The translations under genes and the position numbers were made by a program. From the NCBI RefSeq assembly GCF_030063185.1, contig NZ_JASISP010000021.1, forward strand, positions 1 through 64,000: a stretch of 64,000 nucleotides of DNA, read 5' to 3'. The notes under the pieces are model-generated. The model was not told the origin of the DNA. It ran no database searches and was given only the letters and a program-made list of their open reading frames with translations. Positions 51,106-58,869 of this stretch are shown in pieces; within the stretch, counting starts at the first letter, position 1, and the number at the start of each line of letters is the position of its first letter. This DNA comes from Arthrobacter sp. H35-D1 (GTDB lineage: Bacteria; Actinomycetota; Actinomycetes; Actinomycetales; Micrococcaceae).

Positions 51106-51843
51106 ATGATCGCCACCAGCAGTAGTCGCGGGCGTCGCAAGGCGCCCGCGGCTGCGGCACTGCTTCTGGCAACGCTCACCTTGGGCGTTGCCGGATGCGG
51201 GGCCCAAGCAACCGCCACCCCAGCCGCTCCGAGCCAAGTTTCCGCAGGGTCCAGTTCCGCAGCCCCCGCGAGTCCTTCAGCAACGACGCCGGGCACCGCC
51301 GGCACGCCGAGTGCCTCGGCTGCCCCGTCCCCAGCCCCCATCACCCAACCTCCGCCCGCGCCAGTCAAGGGACCGGTGCTTCCCGCTTCGGCACCCGTAT
51401 CACTGAGCATCCCGGACATCGGCATCACGACGCCCCTCATGAAACTGGGACGCGATGCCAAGGGCGAGGCGGAAGTGCCCCCCGGGGAAGCAGGCTCCCC
51501 CGCCGGCTGGTACAAGTATTCGCCAACTCCCGGAGAACAAGGTCCCTCCGTTATTTTGGGGCACGTGAACACCACCACCATCGCCGAAGGCGTGTTTTAC
51601 CGGCTCCATGAACTGAAACCAGGCGAACAATTCACTGTCGACAGGGCGGACGGAAGCAAACTCGATTTCGCGGTTGACCGCACCGAGATCTTCCAAAAGG
51701 CCGCCTTCCCCACCGTCGCCGTCTACGGCAACACCGACAGGGCCGAGATTCGCCTCATCACCTGTGGCGGCTATGACCCCAGCACCGGGGAATTCGTGGA
51801 GAACACGGTGGTCTACGGACACTTGCTCTCCAGCACCAAGTAG
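51106..51843 (+). CDS. Class F sortase-like protein with lipobox
   Basis: 245 residues from ATG 51106. The N-terminus ends in LGVAGC (Cys 31), a lipoprotein signal, then a Pro/Ser/Ala-rich linker of about 75 residues. The sortase barrel is SLSIPDIGITTPLMKLG..., with the catalytic His in ILGHVNT (near 153) and Cys in IRLITCGGYDPSTGEF (near 219). The Arg that class F enzymes usually carry just after the Cys (DR in the CGGxFDR pattern) is Pro here, so catalysis is uncertain. Neighbouring the CHRD protein, it may attach that or the next lipoprotein to the wall; no LPXTG substrate is visible nearby. Confidence 0.85.
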   Translation: MIATSSSRGRRKAPAAAALLLATLTLGVAGCGAQATATPAAPSQVSAGSSSAAPASPSATTPGTAGTPSASAAPSPAPITQPPPAPVKGPVLPASAPVSLSIPDIGITTPLMKLGRDAKGEAEVPPGEAGSPAGWYKYSPTPGEQGPSVILGHVNTTTIAEGVFYRLHELKPGEQFTVDRADGSKLDFAVDRTEIFQKAAFPTVAVYGNTDRAEIRLITCGGYDPSTGEFVENTVVYGHLLSSTK

Positions 51844-51919
51844 TCGCGCACGAAACCGGCACCATCCGCCCACCCATGGGCACCGGCCACGCATATCTCA
51901 CGCTTCGGATTGGAACATC

Positions 51920-52753
51920 ATGAACTCGAAACTCAGCCTTTCCGCTGCTGTGGCAGTGGCTGCAGCCTTGGCCCTGGGCGGATGTTCCGCCGGAACCGGC
52001 GAGCACGCCGGAATGGACCACGCCGCTCCTGTGGCGCAATCCGAGGCGGGTGGGCACACCGACTCCTCGATGGCCTCAATGATCCACATTCAGGATGGCA
52101 AGTTCATCGACCCCCAGCCGCTGGAGGCCGGTTCAAAGGTGAGCGTCATGAACATGAACGGCACTGCCGCCACCGTGGTCTCGGATGAGCCGGGCAAATT
52201 CTCCGCCACCGTCCAAGCCGGTGGCATTGCGGTGTTTACCGCCCCGTCCACGCCCGGCAGCTACCGCTATCACAGCGCTGCAGGCGACATGCAGGGAGTT
52301 TTGACAGTGCTGGGCGACACCGCTCCCGAAGCGGCGAAAATGGTCTGTGAAGACCAAGCGAAGAACGCGGTCAAGGACATCCTGGCGCTTCCCGCCCTGC
52401 CAAAGCCTGTCTCCGAATGGGACGGCACAACTTATGTGTGCACCTATCCGTTGGCGGCAGGAGACTTCGTCATGAGCGTGACGGTGGCGGACACACCCGA
52501 GCAGGCGAACACAGCAACACAAAAGCTGGCAGCCTCCCTCGATGCGCCTCCCATTGAGGGTTTGGCCAATCTCGGATTGCCCGGTTACCAGTCGAAAGCG
52601 GGAAACGTCATCTTTGCCAAGGACAACATGACATTGCACGTCGACGCCACGGCATTGCCGGCCACTGTGGGGCCACACAACGTGGCACCTGCAAGCTTCG
52701 CCTACGAAATGTCCACCACCATCCTCGGCTGCTGGACAGCACACCATTCATAG
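51920..52753 (+). CDS. Lipoprotein with cupredoxin-like N-terminal domain
   Basis: 277 residues from ATG 51920. Lipoprotein signal to ALALGGC (Cys 22). A His/Met-rich spacer (GEHAGMDHAAP, SEAGGHTDSSMASMIHI) could bind copper. The next 85 residues (VSVMNMNGTAATVVSDEPGKFSATVQAGGIAVFTAPSTPGSYRYHSAAGDMQGVLTVLG) look like a cupredoxin-type beta sandwich. The C-terminal half has two Cys (MVCEDQ, YVCTYP) and is of unknown family. It is the last gene of the CHRD-sortase trio, and a role in cell-surface copper or redox handling is possible but inferred. Confidence 0.8.
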   Translation: MNSKLSLSAAVAVAAALALGGCSAGTGEHAGMDHAAPVAQSEAGGHTDSSMASMIHIQDGKFIDPQPLEAGSKVSVMNMNGTAATVVSDEPGKFSATVQAGGIAVFTAPSTPGSYRYHSAAGDMQGVLTVLGDTAPEAAKMVCEDQAKNAVKDILALPALPKPVSEWDGTTYVCTYPLAAGDFVMSVTVADTPEQANTATQKLAASLDAPPIEGLANLGLPGYQSKAGNVIFAKDNMTLHVDATALPATVGPHNVAPASFAYEMSTTILGCWTAHHS

Positions 52754-52800
52754 GACATGCCGCAACGAGCCGCTGTCGGCTCATTGCTGGCCAGCGGGTC

Positions 52801-53262
52801 TCAGGCGCGACCGCCGGGGGGACCAACAAAGAGCATGGTGGCCATGATGCCGCCAACGAACACCACAAACACCACGCTCAAGAGCACCGGGCGGTTCAGC
52901 ATCCAGCGCAGGGTCTCGTCCACCCAATGCCCGTCGCGGGCGTGGCCGGTGGCCGTGGTGCGCCAACCGCCGTCGAGCCTTTCCTTCCTTTCCAGCCACC
53001 TGTCAAAGGGGATGGTCAGGTATGGCACGAAGGCGGTCGCTGCGGCACCCACGATCAACTTCGTGGGCCAGCGCTGGTTCAAGCCGATGAGGACAGCCGT
53101 TGTGACATAGGCGATGAACACCAGCCCGTGGGCAAAGCCACCCACGCTGACGGGCCAGTCGCCGAGCTTCAGCGCATATTTCATGATCATGCCGGCGATC
53201 AGCAGCGTCCAAGTGACGGCTTCGGCGATGGCTATGGTGCGGTAAAAAGTGCGGGGGGTCAT
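52801..53262 (-). CDS. DUF3817 membrane protein
   Basis: 153 residues from ATG 53262. MTPRTFYRTIAIAEAVTWTLLIAGMIMKYALKLGDWPVSVGGFAHGLVFIAYVTTAVLIGLNQRWPTKLIVGAAATAFVPYLTIPFDRWLERK is the complete DUF3817 core, with His in GGFAHGL and FDRWLE as conserved points. A last helix (LLSVVFVVFVGGIMATMLFVG) ends the protein. Three to four membrane helices; function unknown. Monocistronic. Confidence 0.88.
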   Translation of the reverse strand: MTPRTFYRTIAIAEAVTWTLLIAGMIMKYALKLGDWPVSVGGFAHGLVFIAYVTTAVLIGLNQRWPTKLIVGAAATAFVPYLTIPFDRWLERKERLDGGWRTTATGHARDGHWVDETLRWMLNRPVLLSVVFVVFVGGIMATMLFVGPPGGRA

Positions 53263-53339
53263 GGGCTGACGGCAGTCCTTGCATAGTTGGATGAAGCTGG
53301 TTGACGGAAGCTCTGTTGGCACAAAAGGCCATGCACAGG

Positions 53340-54263
53340 TTAGCTGGCCTTGCTGGGAGCATCCTCCAGACCCAGCCGGATGCGTCTGGTGCGCGCCGAC
53401 GCTTCACTGGGCAGGGGTGTTCCCAAACTCCACCCCACCACGGCCAGCACGGCCTTGGTGGGCAGCACCACCGGCAGCGGGAACGGTCCCAGCCGCGGGG
53501 TGCCCAGCTTTAGCAGCCTGCGGTAGTGCGTCGGCAACGATGCCACTGCGGCGGCAAACAATATGCGGTAGCCAAGCTGCTGCGAGCGCGGCAGCGGCGG
53601 GTTCTTGATGAACGCCACCGCCTCGGCAACTCGTTCGTCATGGCGCAGCTCGCGGGTGAAGGCGGCAAGCTGTTCGTTGAGTTCGGCGATGGTGACAGGC
53701 GGGTTGTCCACCTGCATGAGTGCCCCGGCCACGGCCCAGTCGGCAACGTAGGCGTCCGGCCCGCCGGGGATGGGAGCGCCGTAGGCTTCGTGGGTTGCCA
53801 GGAACGCCTGGGTGAAGGCCAAATGGATCCAGCGCAGCAGATCGGGGTCGTTGGCCGTGTAGGGGCGTTCCTCACCGCTGTTGGTAGTGTAGCTGCCGCG
53901 AATGTGCTCATGGATGCCCAGCACCTTCGCCGAGGCCTGCCGTGCGGCGGCAGTGTCGCCGTAGCTGATGGTGAAGATCCACCGAATGGTTCCTGCCAAC
54001 CTGCCCAACGGGTCGCTTTGGTAGCTTGAGTGGTCGTGAACTCCGGCGAGCGCGCCCGGGTGGAGGGCCTGAATGAGCAGGGACTGGATCCCGGCCACGA
54101 GTGTCGTCATTGACCCGTGCACCGCCCAAGCCGCCGAGTCGGGCCCAAAGTAGCCTCCGTCGTCGCCCTTTTCCAGCTCAAGTTCCCATTGCGGAATGGC
54201 GGGGGCGTTGTTGCTGAATGTGCCACGCAGTTCCCTGCGCCACCGGATGAGAACGTTTTCCAT
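53340..54263 (-). CDS. DUF2236/MpaB-type oxygenase-like protein
   Basis: 307 residues from ATG 54263. The family pattern is YFGPDSAAWAVHGSMTTLVAGIQSLLIQALHPGALAGVHDHSSYQSDPLGRLAGTIRWIFTISYG, HIRGSYTTNSGEERPYTANDPDLLRWIHLAFTQAFLATHEAYG. Residues RH-type (ALHPG, VHDHS) and the WIH segment are those proposed to bind heme b in the latex-clearing/MpaB family. Actinobacterial members are common and have no assigned substrate. No signal peptide. Confidence 0.9.
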   Translation of the reverse strand: MENVLIRWRRELRGTFSNNAPAIPQWELELEKGDDGGYFGPDSAAWAVHGSMTTLVAGIQSLLIQALHPGALAGVHDHSSYQSDPLGRLAGTIRWIFTISYGDTAAARQASAKVLGIHEHIRGSYTTNSGEERPYTANDPDLLRWIHLAFTQAFLATHEAYGAPIPGGPDAYVADWAVAGALMQVDNPPVTIAELNEQLAAFTRELRHDERVAEAVAFIKNPPLPRSQQLGYRILFAAAVASLPTHYRRLLKLGTPRLGPFPLPVVLPTKAVLAVVGWSLGTPLPSEASARTRRIRLGLEDAPSKAS

Positions 54264-54420
54264 GCCTTTAGTCTCTCCCTTTCCCGGCGTGTTTGCATCC
54301 GCTCCTTTCCGTCCTGCCTTGGACCGGGACGGACGCATGACAAAGCAGCGTCGAAGGACCACAATGAAAGTGAGGCCGCGTGGCGCTCGAAAGCTGGGCG
54401 GCAGAAAAGAGAGTCAAGCC

Positions 54421-54591
54421 ATGCCCAACTCATCAGCACCCGGCGAAAAGCACGCAGGCACTTCTGCACACGACGACACCGCCCCTCGCGTGCACAGCGA
54501 AACTCCCGCTGAAGGAAGCGACGGGCAGGACATGTCTGAGATCCGTACACATGCCCAAGACGCCGCCGAGGGACCGGACGACGACAACTGA
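54421..54591 (+). CDS. Small acidic hypothetical protein
   Basis: 56 residues from ATG 54421, rich in Asp, Glu, Ser and Thr (APGEKHAGTSAHDDTAPRVHSETPAEGSDGQDMSEIRTHAQDAAEGPDDDN), probably disordered. The frame is open to an ATG at 54337, but that extension overlaps little-coding text. No family is recognised. Reading direction fits the gap between two convergent minus-strand genes. Moderate doubt that it is translated. Confidence 0.4.
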   Translation: MPNSSAPGEKHAGTSAHDDTAPRVHSETPAEGSDGQDMSEIRTHAQDAAEGPDDDN

Positions 54592-54600
54592 TCCCCCGTT

Positions 54601-55716
54601 CTAGAGTCGGTGTGCGTCCTGTGGACGCAGCCGCTTCCGCTCCCGCTTGGCAATGCTGTGCGCCACCATTGCCGCGTCCCTCCCCACCCCTCCCAGCAGT
54701 GCCGAAGTCAGCCCGTATTGGAAGGGCAGTCCCACAAAATACAGTCCGGGCAGCGTGCAAACTTCTCCGTGGTTGGTGACCGGCCAACCCCTGGCGTCCA
54801 CCGGCAGGCCCTCGATCCACCCATAGCCCGGCTGGTAGCCGGTGGCCCACAGGACAGTTGAGACGGCAAGGGCCGGTTCATGGGGGAAGGTAGGTTCTCC
54901 GGCTTCATCCACGTCCTCAAAACGCGGCAGGCACCTGACTCCAGCTCCCAAGGCGTCCTCAATGGAGACCGAAATCAAGGGTCCTCCTTGCGCGGTGAAA
55001 TCCTTGGCGACTTTCCGGCCCAGGGGCGTGCTGCGGGTGAGCACCTTGTCGATGAACTGCCAGTACGGGCCCCCGGCATACCGCAATACTGCGTCGGGGA
55101 TGTGAAAAGGCACCCGTCCGGCCAGCCACACTTGGCGGTGTTGAGCCAGTTCCACGGCAATTTGAAGGCCCGAAGTGCCCGCACCAACCACCAGGACACC
55201 GCCTACGGGCAGTTGCGCCGCATTCCTGTACCGGCTGCTGTGCAGTTGGAGAATTGACGGGGAAATTTTAGCGGCGAGGTCCGGGACAAAGGGCACCGAC
55301 GTGGCGCCGGTGGCAATGACGACGTTGCTGGCGGCCAAATCGCCCTCAGTGGTTTCGAGCGTCCACCCCTTCCCCTCGGGACCGCGATCAGTCTCGCCAG
55401 CCAAGTGAATACCGGTCACGCAAACTCCGGTTGTGACAGGCAGTTGAGCCGCGTAACTCTCCAAGTAGGAGACCACTTGGTCCTTCGTGGGCAGGCCTCG
55501 CGAGGATCCCGGAAACTCCATGCCTGGAAGCGAACAGCGCAGGCCCGGAGTGAAAAGCCGCAGTGAATCCCAGCGGCCCCGCCAGCTGTTCCCTGGCGAC
55601 TCTCCCGCTTCAAGGACCCGGCAGGGAACATCCTTGTCTTGCAGGCAAAAAGCTGCGGACAGCCCGGCCTGCCCTGCACCAATAATGATGGTCTCACCGA
55701 ACGCCTGTCCAGCCAT
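54601..55716 (-). CDS. FAD-dependent monooxygenase-like oxidoreductase
   Basis: 371 residues. The FAD motif TIIIGAGQAGLSAAFCL is near 9-25, the NADP-binding motif VLVVGAGTSGLQIAVEL near 172-188, and ATG-type text VIATGATSVPF and LWATGYQPGYGWI closes the FAD site. WRGRWDSLRLFTP is typical of the flavin monooxygenases called YpdA/CzcO-like or of Baeyer-Villiger type. No signal peptide. It is divergent from a TetR gene 77 bp away, which is its probable regulator. The substrate is unknown. Confidence 0.9.
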   Translation of the reverse strand: MAGQAFGETIIIGAGQAGLSAAFCLQDKDVPCRVLEAGESPGNSWRGRWDSLRLFTPGLRCSLPGMEFPGSSRGLPTKDQVVSYLESYAAQLPVTTGVCVTGIHLAGETDRGPEGKGWTLETTEGDLAASNVVIATGATSVPFVPDLAAKISPSILQLHSSRYRNAAQLPVGGVLVVGAGTSGLQIAVELAQHRQVWLAGRVPFHIPDAVLRYAGGPYWQFIDKVLTRSTPLGRKVAKDFTAQGGPLISVSIEDALGAGVRCLPRFEDVDEAGEPTFPHEPALAVSTVLWATGYQPGYGWIEGLPVDARGWPVTNHGEVCTLPGLYFVGLPFQYGLTSALLGGVGRDAAMVAHSIAKRERKRLRPQDAHRL

Positions 55717-55793
55717 GATGCGCCTCCAAGAAGCTGCCGTGGAACTATTTCATTAGTATGCGCTTCTAGTCAGTGGAATGCTATTCTTTTCTT

Positions 55794-56429
55794 ATGTTTG
55801 AAACAATGGACAACCCGGTACCACGCGGCCGGCGCCGGATCCAGTCGGTTCAGACCCGCGAGCTGATCGTGGCCACTGCCGGAGAGCTCTTTCTTGCCAA
55901 CGGTTACACGGCCACCTCCATCGAAGCGATAGCGACCCAAGCGGGCGTCGCCATTCAAACGATCTACAACTCCGTGGGGAACAAGCCCGCGCTGCTGTCA
56001 GCCGTACTGGACGCGGCGGTGGCCGGCCCGCACTCACCGTCAACCGTTCTGGAATTCATGAGGGAGCGAGTGGCCCTGGCCACGGACGTCCCGGGGGTAG
56101 TCGGAGTGCTGGCCGACTGGTTTGCCGAAGGAATGCCGCGCAGCCACGCGGTCTTCACCGCCATCAGCCAGGCCGCCGCCGTCGACCCTGCCGTTGCCGC
56201 GTTGCGCGGATCGCGCGCAGTGCAACGGTTAAGCAACTACCGCCAAGCCGCAGCCGCCATTCGCCAACGCGGAGGGCTGGCGAATGGAATGAGCGACGAC
56301 GACGCTGCCGCCGTCATTTTCACGCTGGGACACCCCGACAGCTACGCCACGCTGGTGGCAAATTTCGGCTGGAGCCTCCCCCGCTATCGGGACTGGATTT
56401 ACACCTCGATGCTGAGCGCCTTGTCCTAG
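55794..56429 (+). CDS. TetR-family regulator
   Basis: 211 residues from ATG 55794. The helix-turn-helix reads SVQTRELIVATAGELFLANGYTATSIEAIATQAGVAIQTIYNSVGNKPALL. A C-terminal ligand domain follows (DVPGVVGVLADWFAEGMPRSHAVFTAISQAAAVDP). A TATTCT -10-like box (55782-55787) lies six bases before the ATG, consistent with a leaderless transcript, though no good -35 was seen. The gene faces the flavin monooxygenase and probably controls it. Confidence 0.9.
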   Translation: MFETMDNPVPRGRRRIQSVQTRELIVATAGELFLANGYTATSIEAIATQAGVAIQTIYNSVGNKPALLSAVLDAAVAGPHSPSTVLEFMRERVALATDVPGVVGVLADWFAEGMPRSHAVFTAISQAAAVDPAVAALRGSRAVQRLSNYRQAAAAIRQRGGLANGMSDDDAAAVIFTLGHPDSYATLVANFGWSLPRYRDWIYTSMLSALS

Positions 56430-56549
56430 CCCGACGTTGCCCCAGCCTTGGCATCAGTGGCGCTCAAATGTCGGAGGGATCGGACGACGACAGCTGATCC
56501 CCTTCCCCGCGCCAGCTGTGGCGTACAGGAGCCCGCTCCGCCGTCGGCC

Positions 56550-57050
56550 TCAACCGTGCCGCCACGGGTGGGCGTCGACACGCGGCACCGCCAACACCGG
56601 CAGGTGCTGTGTAGCCAGCAGTTTGCGCACCACGGATCCGGCCAAAACCTCGTTGACGCCGGCCAGCAGGCCCGGATGGCGGGCACCCACCACGATGGCT
56701 GCTGCCGAGACGGCCTGCGCCAGCCGGCCCAGTGCCGACGCAGGATCACCGCCGAGTACTTGGAGACGGCAGCGAAGCCCGCGCCCTTCCGCTGCCGCAA
56801 CGAAAAGCGGACGCAGCTCACGTAGCGCTGAGGCAGCCTCGTCGTCGGGATCCAGCGCATGCTCCATCGACTGGTCCAAGACGTTGCCGCGGGGATCCCA
56901 CTCGATGAGGTAGCTGCCTGGATCAACGTAGGCGCCAACCAGTTCGGCCCCTGTGGCTGCGGCCAGGTCGGCTGCGCACGCCAACACTGCCGGGTCCTGC
57001 CCGGGCTGCAATCCCACCACCACCGCTCCGCCGGAAAATCCATGTTCCAT
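56550..57050 (-). CDS. Universal stress protein
   Basis: 166 residues of a single UspA domain. AVVVGLQPGQDPAVLACAADLAAATGAELVGAYVDPGSYL begins it, and IVVGARHPGLLAGVNEVLAGSVVRKLLATQHLPVLAVP contains the G-2x-G-9x-G(S)-like nucleotide-binding loop, so ATP binding is plausible. USPs help survival under stress or starvation by unclear means. Monocistronic. Confidence 0.9.
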   Translation of the reverse strand: MEHGFSGGAVVVGLQPGQDPAVLACAADLAAATGAELVGAYVDPGSYLIEWDPRGNVLDQSMEHALDPDDEAASALRELRPLFVAAAEGRGLRCRLQVLGGDPASALGRLAQAVSAAAIVVGARHPGLLAGVNEVLAGSVVRKLLATQHLPVLAVPRVDAHPWRHG

Positions 57051-57172
57051 CGTGTGCTCATTCCGTTAGAGTCCATCCCCAACCTGCAGGCCGTTCCACC
57101 ATTTTCCGTCACGAACAGCCAAAGCGAAAGGGCGGCCCACCCCTGTGCCTGCAGCCGATCCCAACGCCCTTG

Positions 57173-57970
57173 TCAACGCCCGTCCCTCGGTTCAAGCCGG
57201 CCGGTGACAACAGTGCTGTCCAATGCGTCGCTGTGCGCGATGGAGGCGGTGAATCCGCGGGCGTTCAGGAGGGCGGCACTGGAGTCTGCTTGGCGGGCAC
57301 TGCTTTCAAAAAGCAGCAGCCCCTCCGAATGCAGCCACAGCGGTGCTTGTGCGGCGATGCTCCGCTGCAGCGCAAGGCCGTCTTCCCCGCCGTCAAGCGC
57401 CGCGGCGGGCTCGTGCACCCTCGCTTCACGCGGCATGAACCTGATGTCGTCGGTGGGAACGTACGGGGCGTTGGCCACAATCACATCAAAGCTGCCGCGC
57501 AACCTCTCGGGGACTGGCTCAAATAAATCCCCGCAATAAACTTCCCCATTGAATGCAGCAATGTTCTTGGTTGCGCATGCCAAGGCCACGGGGTCCACGT
57601 CCGCCGCATGAAGTTCACAGCCGGGCAGCTCGCGGGCCAGTGCGGCACCGACGGCTCCGCTGCCGCAGCACAGGTCCAAGATTTTCAGCGGGCGACCCCG
57701 CTGGATCCTGCCTGCAAGTCCGGCCAGTGCTTGGCCAACAAGGAACTCGCTGCGGCGGCGGGGCACAAAAACCCCTGGCGCCACCACCACGCGCAGTCCG
57801 CAAAATTCGGCCCACCCCACAAGGTGTTCCAGCGGGCATCCGTCCACTCGCAGTGCCAGCATCCTGGCCAGATCCGCCCTTGACCCGGCGGCATCCAGCA
57901 GGATGTGGGCCTCTTCCACGGCGTAGACACACCCTGCCGCACGAAGGGCGGCAACCAGTGCTGCGGCCAT
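57173..57970 (-). CDS. PrmC/HemK-like methyltransferase
   Basis: 265 residues from ATG 57970 (an in-frame ATG at 58024 is possible). The N-terminal helical part (AHILLDAAGSRADLARMLALRVDGCPLEHLVGWAEFCGLRVVVAPGVFVPRRRSEFLV) includes the PRRRSE form of the PRxxTE motif. The SAM motif is LKILDLCCGSGAVGAALA. The catalytic motif is NAPYVP where PrmC has NPPY, so the second residue differs. Actinobacteria carry such a putative protein N5-glutamine methyltransferase beside genuine PrmC. Substrate uncertain. Confidence 0.85.
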   Translation of the reverse strand: MAAALVAALRAAGCVYAVEEAHILLDAAGSRADLARMLALRVDGCPLEHLVGWAEFCGLRVVVAPGVFVPRRRSEFLVGQALAGLAGRIQRGRPLKILDLCCGSGAVGAALARELPGCELHAADVDPVALACATKNIAAFNGEVYCGDLFEPVPERLRGSFDVIVANAPYVPTDDIRFMPREARVHEPAAALDGGEDGLALQRSIAAQAPLWLHSEGLLLFESSARQADSSAALLNARGFTASIAHSDALDSTVVTGRLEPRDGR

Positions 57971-58072
57971 GGGCTCATCGCGGGGCTGCCGCTTGCCGTG
58001 TTTTATGCCAACCACATGCTCCATACCAACCACATGGTAGTCCCCGCCACCCTGCGCAGCTACGCTTTTGCC

Positions 58073-58192
58073 ATGATTGCTGCAAAATCGGCCCCGGGGA
58101 CCGGCTCCCCCAACACGGCTTTCATGGCCGCACTGCGCCCTGCGCTGGCAGAGGCTGCCGCCCCGGACAAGGCCGAGGCCATGGCGGCCTAG
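58073..58192 (+). other. In-frame 5' extension of the alkylation repair gene, ending in an amber codon
   Basis: From ATG 58073 the frame reads IAAKSAPGTGSPNTAFMAALRP and DKAEAMAA, then TAG at 58190-58192, immediately followed by the ATG of the downstream frame. The text resembles the first helix of DNA alkylation repair proteins. It suggests either a nonsense mutation (TAC or TAT to TAG) in one gene or an upstream short frame. Confidence 0.6.
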
Positions 58193-58783
58193 ATGAAGTC
58201 GGCCATGCCGTTCTTGGGTGTGCCCTCGCCCACCGTGCGCAAAACGGTGCGGGCGCTGGCCAAAACCCACCCTTTCAAGGACGTCGACCAACTCCATGCA
58301 ACGGTGACGTTGCTGTGGCAGGGTGCCGGATTCCGCGAAGAGCGGTACGCGGCCATCATGCTCACGGACTCCCGCCTCGCCAGGGGCGAGATGGGGCTCC
58401 TGCCGTTTTACGCCGTCGTGGTTGAAACGGGGCAGTGGTGGGATTTTGTCGACTCGGTGGCCCCGCGCCTGTGGGAGCTGCTGCAAAAACACCGCGAGAG
58501 CGTGGATCCGCTGCTACGCGAATGGAGCATGCGCCCGAATTTTTGGTTCCGCAGGGCAGCCATCATTTCCCAGCTTCCCGCCAAGAACGAGACCGACACG
58601 CAGCTGCTCAGCGACATTCTGGCGGTGAATCTGCCGGACAGGGAATTCTTCATTCGCAAGGCGATTGGCTGGGCGCTGCGTCAATATGCCAGGACGGACC
58701 CCAACTGGGTGCGCAGCTACGTTGCCGGGCATCAGGGACAGCTCAGCTCCCTGTCCCGGCGCGAGGCACTCAAGCATCTCTGA
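58193..58783 (+). CDS. DNA alkylation repair protein (AlkD-like)
   Basis: 196 residues starting at ATG 58193, directly after a TAG in the same frame. MKSAMPFLGVPSPTVRKTVRALAKTH, HATVTLLWQGAGFREERYAAIML, WWDFVDSVAPRL, WSMRPNFWFRRAAIISQL and FFIRKAIGWALRQYARTDPNWVRSYV are HEAT-like repeats of the AlkD/AlkC glycosylase fold; KAIGWALR is a hallmark. AlkD removes bulky or charged alkyl lesions from DNA. About 40 N-terminal residues that relatives have lie upstream of the stop, so the protein made may lack its first helices. Pseudogene or amber readthrough are alternatives. Confidence 0.75.
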   Translation: MKSAMPFLGVPSPTVRKTVRALAKTHPFKDVDQLHATVTLLWQGAGFREERYAAIMLTDSRLARGEMGLLPFYAVVVETGQWWDFVDSVAPRLWELLQKHRESVDPLLREWSMRPNFWFRRAAIISQLPAKNETDTQLLSDILAVNLPDREFFIRKAIGWALRQYARTDPNWVRSYVAGHQGQLSSLSRREALKHL

Positions 58784-58869
58784 GGCGTTGCATGCCCTTG
58801 CCGAGGTACTGCCCCAACACGGCCCACGCCTGCAAAGTTCAGGAGCACAGGGCGGCAGGTTTCAATGGT

